Shown here one piece after another: positions 24,809-32,255 of a DNA stretch of 57,379 nt. The position numbers and the translations under genes are program-made. The notes beneath the pieces are model-generated. The model saw only the letters and a program-made list of their open reading frames with translations, had not been told where the DNA came from and made no database searches. Numbering within the stretch: position 1 is the stretch's first letter; every line of letters starts with the position of its first letter. This DNA is from [Streptosporangium] indianense (GTDB lineage: Bacteria > Actinomycetota > Actinomycetes > Streptomycetales > Streptomycetaceae): contig NZ_JAKEIO010000072.1 of assembly GCF_021474405.1 (NCBI RefSeq), forward strand, positions 1 to 57,379, read 5' to 3'.

Positions 24809-25577
24809 GCTTGACAACCTTGTTGGTGAGAGTGCCGATGCCTTCGATGGTGACGGCGACCTCGTCGCCGACGTTCAGGGGGCCGACCCCAGCCGGGGTG
24901 CCCGTGAGGATCACGTCGCCGGGGAGCAGCGTCATGGCCTCGGAGATGTTGACGACCAGGTCCTCGATGGAGTGGATCATCTCGCTGGTGCGGCCGAGCT
25001 GGCGCTGCTGGCCGTTGACCGTGAGCTGGATGGTGAGGTCGCTCGCGTCCAGGTCCGTCTCCACCCAGGGGCCGAGCGGGCAGGAGCTGTCGAAGCCCTT
25101 GGCCCGGGCCCACTGCTTCTCGCGCTTCTGCACGTCGCGGGCGGTGACGTCGTTGGCGCAGGTGTAGCCGAAGATCACGTCCTTGACGCGTTCGCGCGGG
25201 ACCTCGCGGCACATCCGGCCGATGACCACGGCCAGCTCGGCCTCGTGGTGCACCTCCTCGGAGAACGAGGGGTACTGGATCTCGTCGCCGGGGCCGATCA
25301 CCGAGGTGGACGGCTTGAAGAAGGCGAAGGGGGCGTCGGGCACCTCGTTGCCCAGCTCGCGCGCGTGCTCCGCGTAGTTGCGGCCGAAGGCCACGACCTT
25401 GTTGGGGAGCACCGGCGGCAGCAGCCTGACCTTGCCGACCGGCACCTTCGTGCCGGAGAGCTCGAAGTCCGCGAACGGGATGCCCTTGATGATGTTCAGG
25501 ACGAGCTCGTCCTGCTTGTCGCCCTCGATGGCGCCGAAGGCGACGTTCCCGTCGATGGAGAACCTGGCGATGCGCAC
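24801..25577 (-). CDS. Fumarylacetoacetate-hydrolase-family protein
   Basis: A 258-residue FAH-superfamily enzyme (acylpyruvate hydrolase, HHDD isomerase or oxaloacetate decarboxylase type). Landmarks are VVAFGRNYAEHARELG, FFKPSTSVIGPGDEI, the metal-binding HHEAELAVVIGR (Glu pair), GYTCANDVTARDVQ (metal Asp) and DVILTGTPAGVGPL. GTG at 25577 begins MRIARFSIDG. It overlaps gltX, an arrangement that I recall from other Streptomyces. The exact substrate cannot be read from sequence. Confidence 0.92.
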   Translation of the reverse strand: MRIARFSIDGNVAFGAIEGDKQDELVLNIIKGIPFADFELSGTKVPVGKVRLLPPVLPNKVVAFGRNYAEHARELGNEVPDAPFAFFKPSTSVIGPGDEIQYPSFSEEVHHEAELAVVIGRMCREVPRERVKDVIFGYTCANDVTARDVQKREKQWARAKGFDSSCPLGPWVETDLDASDLTIQLTVNGQQRQLGRTSEMIHSIEDLVVNISEAMTLLPGDVILTGTPAGVGPLNVGDEVAVTIEGIGTLTNKVVKRG

Positions 25578-25684
25578 GGGATGCTTGGCCCCTTGACTGA
25601 AGCGGCTGGAGTCTGACGGTCCAGGCTAACGCAGGGAGGTGACCTCGCCCCGCGCATTACGCGGCGGCGCCCCGGCACGCACGA

Positions 25685-25712
25685 AGGGGCGCCCCGTCCT
25701 GGGGGCGCCCCT
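25685..25712. terminator. Hairpin between small peptide gene and FAH gene
   Basis: AGGGGCGCCCC-GTCCTG-GGGGCGCCCCT: an 11-bp perfect stem. It lies after the small peptide gene at 25772-25963 on the - strand, and so probably ends its transcript. Confidence 0.75.
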
Positions 25713-25771
25713 CCGAAATCCGGTGCCCGGCGCCATGAGCATCCGGCGGCCGGCGCGCGTACTAGCGGGTG

Positions 25772-25963
25772 TCACTCCGCGGCCGCGGCGGCCGCGACGG
25801 GGATCTCCATGAGGACGGTGCGCTTGGGGTTTGCGGTCTGGGCCGGCAGGTCGACGGGGTGTTCCGGCTGCTCCGGCGTCTGCAGTTCGTCGGCGTCGTT
25901 CAGGTGTGCCAGCGTCGTGCGTCGCGGGTTGGCGATCTTGTGGAACATCGTCGTCGTCTTCAC
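25772..25963 (-). CDS. Small peptide with an internal repeat, upstream of conservon 1
   Basis: A 63-residue unrecognised protein. GTG at 25963 gives MKTTTMFHKIANPRRTTLAH; an ATG at 25948 is a possible shorter start (58 residues). The motif IANPRRTTLAHL near the N-terminus recurs as TANPKRTVLMEI near the C-terminus, around a Pro/Glu-rich acidic linker (DELQTPEQPEHPVDLP). It ends in an Ala run and Glu. There is no signal peptide, Cys or membrane segment. It is divergent from cvnA1 and closed by a hairpin, so it is its own transcript. It could be a modified-peptide precursor or a small signalling or adaptor protein; neither is shown by the sequence. No ribosome site is strong. Confidence 0.68.
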   Translation of the reverse strand: MKTTTMFHKIANPRRTTLAHLNDADELQTPEQPEHPVDLPAQTANPKRTVLMEIPVAAAAAAE

Positions 25964-26569
25964 TGTTTACTTGACCCTGTCCTGTGACGGGCGCCGGCAG
26001 GGTGGGTGTGAACCCCCGTACGGGCGCGGGTTGTCGATAGTGCCATCGCTGTAAAGCGTCAGGCTAAACATCCAATTCCCCGGCCCGGACGCGCAGAGGG
26101 CATGATCAGCATGTGAGTTTCCTCACGAATCAGAGGGCGAATCGGTCAATCCGGACTCGCGTTCCACTCCAACGAAACGGACATTGACCCCCTGAAGCCC
26201 TCATTCCGCTCCTGATCATGGCGACTGGGACACCCGGCACGGCTCGACGACTCGCGGGCTTACGCCCGAAATGGGCGAACTCGCCTTCTACGGCTGGTAG
26301 TCCCGCACTCACATGGCGTCACCTACATCACGGCTCGGCCTACGGGCCTTGTTGGAGATCCTGTGCTGTGCTGGAATCTCACGGACCGCCGCAGGATCGA
26401 GCCGGCGCACAGGGGGCGCACAGTCGCGCCGAGTGGCGGCGAGAAGGGGGAGCCAGCGCCGGTCACTCACGACCACCACGGGGGCGAATTTCAGGGCGTC
26501 CCCAGAACGCCGACACCGTGCTCCGTCGTTTCAGGCGACGGGGTGCCTGGTCCAGAGGTTGCGACGCTA
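25964..26569. other. Long intergenic region before cvnA1
   Basis: 606 nt with a lower GC content than the flanks (notably 26060-26180) and no convincing gene. It must carry the divergent promoters for the small peptide gene and cvnA1. Upstream of the peptide gene, a - strand CTGACG-N17-TATCGA pair near 26034-26063 is a weak promoter candidate. The open frame of cvnA1 extends back to 26363, but the extra residues are unlike a Cvn N-terminus. Confidence 0.55.
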
Positions 26570-29500
26570 GTGCAGGGACGTTTCAAGAGGGATGGCAGCG
26601 CTTCGGCGGAGCCGGAGCCGCACGGCGGGACTGGCCCCGTGAAAGGCGGCCCCGCGCCCCAGCACGCCCAGAACCAGGGCCAGGCGGGCGACAGCGGTGA
26701 GCGCTCAGGGCGCCCCGGTGCATCGGCCCCCTCGGGGCCCGGAAGCCCTTCGCCGGCGCTGAAGCCGCCGACGGGGCCGACCGGCCCCGGGCCGCGAATA
26801 GCCCTGCGCAACTGGCGCATCTCCACGCGACTGGTGTCGCTGCTCGCCCTCCCGGTGGTCGCGGCCACCTCGCTGGGCGCGCTGCGTATCGACCAGTCCA
26901 TGGACGACATCCAGCAGCTCGACAACATGAAGCTGCTGACCGACATGACCAAGCAGGCCACCGAGCTGTCGGCCGCGCTCCAGGAGGAGCGCGACCAGTC
27001 GGCCGGCCCGCTGGCGCACGGCGGCAAGGCGAGCGACTTCACGGTCAAGGGACTTCGCGAGAAGACCGACCGGGCGATGAAGAACTTCCTCGACAGTTCC
27101 GAGGAGATCGACGGCGCCAGCAAGGACGGCAACCTCAGGGGCGTCCGCGAGTACCTCGTGCAGCTCGCCGGCGAGCTGGGCGACCTGGAGCAGATCCGCA
27201 AGGGCGCCTACGCCTCCGAGGGCAACTCCACGCAGACCGTCGAGGCGTACCACCGTCTGATCGGGAACCTGATCGACCTCTCCCAGGACATGGCCGAGGC
27301 GACCAGCAACCCGGACATGATCCAGCGCACGCGTGCGCTCGCGGCGTTCTCCGCCGCGAAGGAGTACTCCTCGATCCAGCGCGCGGCCCTCGCGGCGGCA
27401 CTGCCCGCGAGCAACACCACGACCGGCAAGCTCTCGCCGAACGACCGGCTCTACGCCGAGTCGGCCCTGGAGAGCCAGAAGTCCGAGATCCGCAGCTTCA
27501 AGAGCATCTACGGCGAGGACGCCGCGGCCGAGCTGCTGAAGCCCATCGAGGACGGCGGCAACTCCACGATCAAGGCGACCGACACCTACGCCGGCCGCGC
27601 CCTGGTCTCCGCGAGCGGTCTCGCCCAGCAGGACAAGCGGTCCTACCGTGACTGGCTGGACGACAGCTCCACCAAGATCCAGCAGATGAAGAACATCGAG
27701 CACACGCTGCTCGAGGAGATGGAACAGAAGGCCCGCGAACTGCGCAGCGCCACCGAGCGCGACGCGATCATCTCCGGTGCCCTGATCCTGATCGTGCTCG
27801 GTGTGTCGCTGGTCGGCGCCTTCGTCGTGGCGCGGTCCATGATCCGCTCGCTGCGCCGCCTGGAGGACACCGCGACCAAGGTCGCCTCCGACCGTCTGCC
27901 CGAGCTGGTCAAGCAGCTGTCCGAGTCCGACCCGCAGGACGTCGACACCTCGGTCGAGTCGGTCGGTGTGCACTCCCGCGACGAGATCGGCCGAGTGGCC
28001 GCGGCCTTCGACGACGTGCACCGCGAGGCGGTCCGCCTCGCCGCCGAGCAGGCGCTGCTGCGGGGCAACGTCAACGCGATGTTCACCAACCTCTCGCGCC
28101 GCTCCCAGGGTCTGATCCAGCGCCAGCTGTCGCTCATCTCCGAGCTGGAGTCCCGCGAGGCCGACCCGGACCAGCTGTCCTCGCTGTTCAAGCTCGACCA
28201 CCTCGCCACCCGCATGCGCCGTAACGGTGAGAACCTCCTCGTCCTCGCGGGTGAGGAGCCCGGCCGCCGCTGGACCCGCCCGGTCCCGCTGGTCGACGTG
28301 CTCCGCGCCGCCGCGTCCGAGGTGGAGCAGTACGAGCGCATCGAGCTGGCCTCGGTGCCGACCACCGAAGTGGCCGGCCGTGTGGTCAACGACCTCGTGC
28401 ACCTGCTCGCCGAGCTGCTCGAGAACGCGACCTCCTTCTCCTCGCCGCAGACCAAGGTCAAGGTCACCGGTCACGCGCTGCCCGACGGCCGTGTGCTCAT
28501 CGAGATCCACGACACCGGTATCGGTCTGTCGCCGGAGGACCTGGCCGCGATCAACGAGCGGCTCGCCTCTCCCCCGACGGTGGACGTCTCCGTCTCCCGC
28601 CGCATGGGTCTGTTCGTGGTCGGCCGGCTGTCCCAGCGGCACGGCATCCGCATCCAGCTGCGCCCGTCCGACTCCGGTGGTACGACCGCGCTGGTCATGC
28701 TGCCCGTCGACGTCGCCCAGGGCGGCCGCAAGCCCCAGCCCAAGCAGCCCGGTCAGCCGCCGTCCGGCGGCGGTCCGGCCGCCGCGCAGGCGGCCGCCGG
28801 CGCTGCCGCGGCGCGACGCGCGGCCGGTGCCGGCCAGGGGGCCGGTGCCCTCGGGGCAGGTGCGTCCGGCAGTGCCTTCGGCGGCGGTGCGTCCGGCGCC
28901 GGCCGGCTCGGTTCCGGTCAGGGGCCGCGGGCCGCGCTGCCCGGGCGTGACGCCGACGGCGGCCGTCCGGGAGCGCCCGGTGGGGCGCGCGGACCGCAGG
29001 GTCCCGGAACCTCGCCGTTCGAGCAGGGTGGTCCCTCGCAGGGCCGTCCCGCTCCTTCCGGTGCCGGGTTCGGCCAGCAGGCGCCGGGTGCCCCGCAGGG
29101 TCTGCACGCCGCGGGCACCGGCGGGCCGCAGGGCCAGGACGCCTTCGGCGGAGGCCGCAGCCGCAGCCGCAAGAAGCAGGGCGGTGCCTCCGAGCAGGGC
29201 GCGGGCCGCAGGCCGCAGCTGCCGCCGCGTGGCACTCCGCGCGCCGAGCTGCCCGGCGGTGACGCGCAGCAGCGCGTGCCGAGCTGGAGCGACGAGAACG
29301 CCCAGCCGCCGGCGCCGCGCGCCTCGCTGGACACCCCGCGCGGGCACGAGGAGCAGGACCTCTCCCGGACGTCGCCGCTGCCGCGCGTGGACGACCGTCA
29401 GGGTCCCGGCGCGACGGCGGAGATACCGGCCGTGCCGCGCGACAACGACCGGCAGGGCCTGGGCTCTCCGTCCGACTTCGGCGCTCCCCAGCACGCGGAC

Positions 29501-30394
29501 CCGTTCGGCTCCGGCGCGAACGCGCCGCAGGGCCAGGGCCAGAGCCCGTTCGTCCGCCCGGACGTCTTCGGCTCCTCCGCCGGTCAGCACGACGCGTCGT
29601 CCCCGACGGGCCAGTACCCGGCACAGTCCTACGACAACGGGTCGACGGGTCAGTACCCGGCGCCCCGTCAGGACAACGGCTCCACCGGCCAGTACCCGGT
29701 GCCCCGCCAGGGCAACGGCAACCAGTACCCGGCCCAGCGTCAGGACAACGGCTCGACGGGTCAGTACCCGGCGCCCCGTCAGGACAACGGCTCCACCGGC
29801 CAGTACGCGGCGCCTCGCCAGGACAATGGCTCCGGGCGGCCCGGCCTCCCGGGTCCGGCCGACGTCGGTGCCCCGCGTCCGCCCGCCCCGCAGGCCCGTC
29901 CGGTCCGGCAGGAGCCCGAGGCCCTGCCGCCGGCGTCCGGTCCGGGCGACGGTCGTACGCCGCTGTACGACACGCTGGAGACCAACTGGTTCCACGGCCA
30001 GCAGGAACAGCAGCAGTCGCAGTCGCAGAACAACGGCTCCGCGCCGGCTGCCCCGCAGCAACCGCAGGGACCCACCGGTCCGCAGCGGTCCGCCGCCCCC
30101 GCCGGGTGGCGCACCTCGCCGAACGACGACCTCGTCCGCCAGGCCGAGCGCGTCCGCCAGCCCGCCGCGGGTGGTATCACCACCTCCGGTCTGCCGCGCC
30201 GGGTCCCCCGGGCCAACCTCGTCCCGGGCACGGCGCAGCAGCAAACCCACCAGAGCGGTCCGCAGGTCTCGCGTGCGCCCGATGACGTGCGCGGCCGGCT
30301 GACCAATCTCCGTCGGGGAATCGCACAGGGTCGTCAGGCCGGGTCCACCCAGACCGGCAGCCACCCACGGCCCACTCACCAGCAGGAGCGTTAG
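26570..30394 (+). CDS. cvnA1: Conservon sensor kinase-like protein CvnA1
   Basis: A 1274-residue membrane sensor heading a conservon. Order: Pro/Gly-rich cytoplasmic N-terminus; TM1 at about residues 83-107 (LVSLLALPVVAATSLGALRI); an extracellular nitrate/nitrite-sensor-type helical domain; TM2 at about 397-424 (IISGALILIVLGVSLVGAFVVA); HAMP; a DHp-like helix with LDHLATRMRRNGENLLVLAG; and an HATPase domain with N-box ELLENATSF and IHDTGIGLSPEDL. After about residue 710 comes a ~560-residue disordered Pro/Gln/Gly tail with tandem repeats (29602-29826), ending in a conserved motif GLPRRVPRAN...SRAPDDVRGRLTNLRRG. The GTG (26570) start is the best match to Cvn N-termini. Kinase activity is not assured; in S. 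coelicolor Cvn proteins form membrane complexes resembling GPCR systems. Confidence 0.9.
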   Translation: MQGRFKRDGSASAEPEPHGGTGPVKGGPAPQHAQNQGQAGDSGERSGRPGASAPSGPGSPSPALKPPTGPTGPGPRIALRNWRISTRLVSLLALPVVAATSLGALRIDQSMDDIQQLDNMKLLTDMTKQATELSAALQEERDQSAGPLAHGGKASDFTVKGLREKTDRAMKNFLDSSEEIDGASKDGNLRGVREYLVQLAGELGDLEQIRKGAYASEGNSTQTVEAYHRLIGNLIDLSQDMAEATSNPDMIQRTRALAAFSAAKEYSSIQRAALAAALPASNTTTGKLSPNDRLYAESALESQKSEIRSFKSIYGEDAAAELLKPIEDGGNSTIKATDTYAGRALVSASGLAQQDKRSYRDWLDDSSTKIQQMKNIEHTLLEEMEQKARELRSATERDAIISGALILIVLGVSLVGAFVVARSMIRSLRRLEDTATKVASDRLPELVKQLSESDPQDVDTSVESVGVHSRDEIGRVAAAFDDVHREAVRLAAEQALLRGNVNAMFTNLSRRSQGLIQRQLSLISELESREADPDQLSSLFKLDHLATRMRRNGENLLVLAGEEPGRRWTRPVPLVDVLRAAASEVEQYERIELASVPTTEVAGRVVNDLVHLLAELLENATSFSSPQTKVKVTGHALPDGRVLIEIHDTGIGLSPEDLAAINERLASPPTVDVSVSRRMGLFVVGRLSQRHGIRIQLRPSDSGGTTALVMLPVDVAQGGRKPQPKQPGQPPSGGGPAAAQAAAGAAAARRAAGAGQGAGALGAGASGSAFGGGASGAGRLGSGQGPRAALPGRDADGGRPGAPGGARGPQGPGTSPFEQGGPSQGRPAPSGAGFGQQAPGAPQGLHAAGTGGPQGQDAFGGGRSRSRKKQGGASEQGAGRRPQLPPRGTPRAELPGGDAQQRVPSWSDENAQPPAPRASLDTPRGHEEQDLSRTSPLPRVDDRQGPGATAEIPAVPRDNDRQGLGSPSDFGAPQHADPFGSGANAPQGQGQSPFVRPDVFGSSAGQHDASSPTGQYPAQSYDNGSTGQYPAPRQDNGSTGQYPVPRQGNGNQYPAQRQDNGSTGQYPAPRQDNGSTGQYAAPRQDNGSGRPGLPGPADVGAPRPPAPQARPVRQEPEALPPASGPGDGRTPLYDTLETNWFHGQQEQQQSQSQNNGSAPAAPQQPQGPTGPQRSAAPAGWRTSPNDDLVRQAERVRQPAAGGITTSGLPRRVPRANLVPGTAQQQTHQSGPQVSRAPDDVRGRLTNLRRGIAQGRQAGSTQTGSHPRPTHQQER
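29602..29826 (+). repeat. In-frame tandem repeats in the CvnA1 tail
   Basis: Six imperfect in-frame repeats of a 13-residue unit close to GSTGQYPAPRQDN (one copy shortened to GNQYPAQRQDN). Nucleotide identity between units is high, indicating recent expansion. The repeats lie in a predicted disordered cytoplasmic tail. Confidence 0.85.
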
Positions 30395-30817
30395 TTGAGT
30401 CCGATGAGCCAGGCGGCACAGAATCTCAACTGGTTGATCACCAACTTCGTGGACAACACCCCCGGGGTGTCCCACACCGTCGTCGTGTCCGCCGACGGTC
30501 TCCTCCTGGCGCTGTCGGAGGGCTTCCCGCGCGACCGCGCGGACCAGCTCGCGGCCGTCGCCTCGGGCCTGACGTCCCTGACGGCAGGCGCTTCCCGGAT
30601 CTTCGAGGGCGGTGAGGTGGCGCAGACGGTGGTGGAGATGGAACGCGGATTTCTCTTCCTCATGTCCGTCTCCGACGGCTCGTCGCTGGCCGTCCTCGCC
30701 CACCCGGAGTGCGACATCGGCCTCGTCGGCTACGAGATGGCCCTCCTGGTCGACCGCGCGGGCGCGGTCCTCACCCCCGACCTGCGGGCTGAGCTCCAAG
30801 GCAGTCTGCTCCACTGA
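30395..30817 (+). CDS. cvnB1: Conservon roadblock/LC7 protein CvnB1
   Basis: A 140-residue roadblock/LC7-domain protein, typically a regulator or partner of small GTPases such as CvnD. The core reads LNWLITNFVDNTPGVSHTVVVSADGLL, GFPRDRADQLAAVASGLTSL and VEMERGFLFLMSVSDGSSLAVLAHPECDIG. TTG at 30395, directly after the cvnA1 stop, is chosen because AGGAG lies 6 nt upstream; the ATG at 30404 would be 15 nt away. The second conservon has GTG at the equivalent codon. Confidence 0.92.
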   Translation: MSPMSQAAQNLNWLITNFVDNTPGVSHTVVVSADGLLLALSEGFPRDRADQLAAVASGLTSLTAGASRIFEGGEVAQTVVEMERGFLFLMSVSDGSSLAVLAHPECDIGLVGYEMALLVDRAGAVLTPDLRAELQGSLLH

Positions 30818-30927
30818 TCGGCCCCGGCACCACCCGTCTCACCACATCACCGTCCGGCCGCCACATCCCCCACACAGGCCCCGTCAGACGGCTTGTTGAC
30901 CGACTTGCTGTCCCGCCCGGAGGACCC

Positions 30928-31323
30928 ATGACCCCGCCCACCGCCTCTCATGATCCGTACGCGGAGCCGTACGAGGACGAGGGCGACCAGCCGCTGGTAA
31001 GGCCGTACGCCATGACCGGTGGCCGGACGCGGCCGCGCTACCAGCTGGCCATCGAGGCACTGATCAGTACGACTGCGGACCCCGCCGCGCTCATGGGGCT
31101 GCTCCCGGAGCACCAGCGGATCTGCCACCTGTGCCGTGAGGTCAAGTCGGTGGCCGAGGTGTCCGCCCTGCTCAACATGCCGCTGGGCGTGGCCCGGATC
31201 CTGGTCGCGGACCTCGCCGAGGCCGGTCTCGTCGCGATCCACCAGCCGGGCGGCGACGACGCCACCGGCGCACCGGACGTGACACTGCTCGAAAGGGTGC
31301 TCAGTGGACTTCGCAAGCTCTGA
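30928..31323 (+). CDS. cvnC1: Conservon DUF742 winged-helix protein CvnC1
   Basis: A 131-residue DUF742 protein. After a short acidic N-terminus it shows VRPYAMTGGRTRPRYQLAIEA, HQRICHLCREVKSVAEVSAL and the winged-helix-like LNMPLGVARILVADLAEAGLV. The Cys pair is at HLC/RICH spacing conserved with CvnC2. Its C-terminus overlaps cvnD1 by 20 nt. The N-terminal extension is about 60 residues shorter than in CvnC2. Confidence 0.92.
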   Translation: MTPPTASHDPYAEPYEDEGDQPLVRPYAMTGGRTRPRYQLAIEALISTTADPAALMGLLPEHQRICHLCREVKSVAEVSALLNMPLGVARILVADLAEAGLVAIHQPGGDDATGAPDVTLLERVLSGLRKL

Positions 31324-31879
31324 CGCGGGGCGGTCCACCACCTCCGCGAAGATCGTGGTGGCCGGTGGTTTCGGCGTGGGCAAGACCACGTTCGTGGGTG
31401 CCGTCTCGGAGATCAACCCGCTGCGCACCGAGGCCGTCATGACGTCCGCTTCGGCGGGCATCGACGACCTCACCCACACCGGGGACAAGACCACCACCAC
31501 GGTGGCCATGGACTTCGGCCGTATCACCCTGGACCAGGACCTGATCCTGTACCTGTTCGGTACGCCCGGCCAGGACCGCTTCTGGTTCATGTGGGACGAC
31601 CTGGTGCGCGGCGCCATCGGCGCGGTGGTGCTCGTGGACACCCGGCGCCTGGCCGACTGCTTCCCGGCCGTGGACTACTTCGAGAACAGCGGCCTGCCGT
31701 TCGTCGTCGCGCTGAACGGCTTCGACGGCCAGCAGCCCTACCAGCCCGAAGAGGTGCGCGAGGCACTGCAGATCGGTCCCGACACCCCGATCATCACGAC
31801 GGACGCCCGGCACCGGTCCGATGCGAAGAGTGCCCTGATCACGCTGGTCGAGCACGCTTTGATGGCACGGCTGAGGTAG
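31304..31879 (+). CDS. cvnD1: Conservon Ras-like GTPase CvnD1
   Basis: A 191-residue MglA/Ras-like GTPase. P-loop GGFGVGKTTFVG (about residues 21-32), switch region with TTTTVAMDFGRI, G3-like LYLFGTPGQDRFWFMWDD, and ALNGFDGQQ in place of NKxD (the ANGxD-type G4 usual for conservon GTPases). GTG at 31304 lies inside the end of cvnC1, with GAAAGG upstream. Bases 31370-31624 are almost identical to cvnD2. Confidence 0.93.
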   Translation: MDFASSDAGRSTTSAKIVVAGGFGVGKTTFVGAVSEINPLRTEAVMTSASAGIDDLTHTGDKTTTTVAMDFGRITLDQDLILYLFGTPGQDRFWFMWDDLVRGAIGAVVLVDTRRLADCFPAVDYFENSGLPFVVALNGFDGQQPYQPEEVREALQIGPDTPIITTDARHRSDAKSALITLVEHALMARLR

Positions 31880-31940
31880 CACCCAATTCTGAGGCGTCAT
31901 ACGGCAGTTGTCGTAGATACACCGGAGCCGACTGTGTCCT

Positions 31941-31969
31941 TTGACACGGTCGGCCAAGGTGTTCATAAC
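31941..31969 (+). promoter_or_regulatory. Putative promoter upstream of cvnA2
   Basis: TTGACA (31941-31946), a perfect -35 hexamer, is spaced 17 nt from CATAAC (31964-31969). It lies 62 nt after the cvnD1 stop. A transcript would start near 31976, leaving a ~280-nt leader before cvnA2. The intergenic region 31880-32255 contains no supported gene. Confidence 0.6.
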
Positions 31970-32037
31970 GTTTCGGCAGAGGAATCGGGTGGTATGGCCA
32001 CGCGTCGCGCACATCCGGTCTCGCTGCGCGCACAATC

Positions 32038-32057
32038 GCCCCGCCTTTTGGCGGGGC
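32038..32057 (+). terminator. Hairpin in the cvnA2 leader
   Basis: GCCCCGCC-TTTT-GGCGGGGC, an 8-bp perfect stem, followed by TCGCTCTTT. It could end cvn1 transcripts or attenuate the promoter at 31941; which one is unclear. Confidence 0.55.
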
Positions 32058-32255
32058 TCGCTCTTTATGACCGTTTTATCTGGGGCTTACATCACCTCGA
32101 TCACCCGCCTCGGACTGTTTGGAAGAGCGCAGGTCGTCGTGCTGGAATGCCTGAACTGCCCAATAGTCAATGACGTACTCGTCCGTCGCCGGCGACTTGG
32201 GCTCTGAACACTGCGGCACAACGTTGGTGCCGACCGCCGAGAGGTTGTTGGTCGA

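Noticed and set aside
26363..26569. Longer start for CvnA1 at 26363
   Set aside because: The extra 69 codons are Arg/Gly-rich, unlike CvnA N-termini, and lie in the lower-GC control region.
26705..30814. 1369-codon antisense frame over cvnA1
   Set aside because: Low-complexity Arg/Gly/His shadow of a recognisable sensor kinase; no motifs.
31995..32173. Small ORF starting ATG 31995 in the cvnA2 leader
   Set aside because: Crosses the hairpin at 32038, no ribosome site at a suitable distance, no coding bias.
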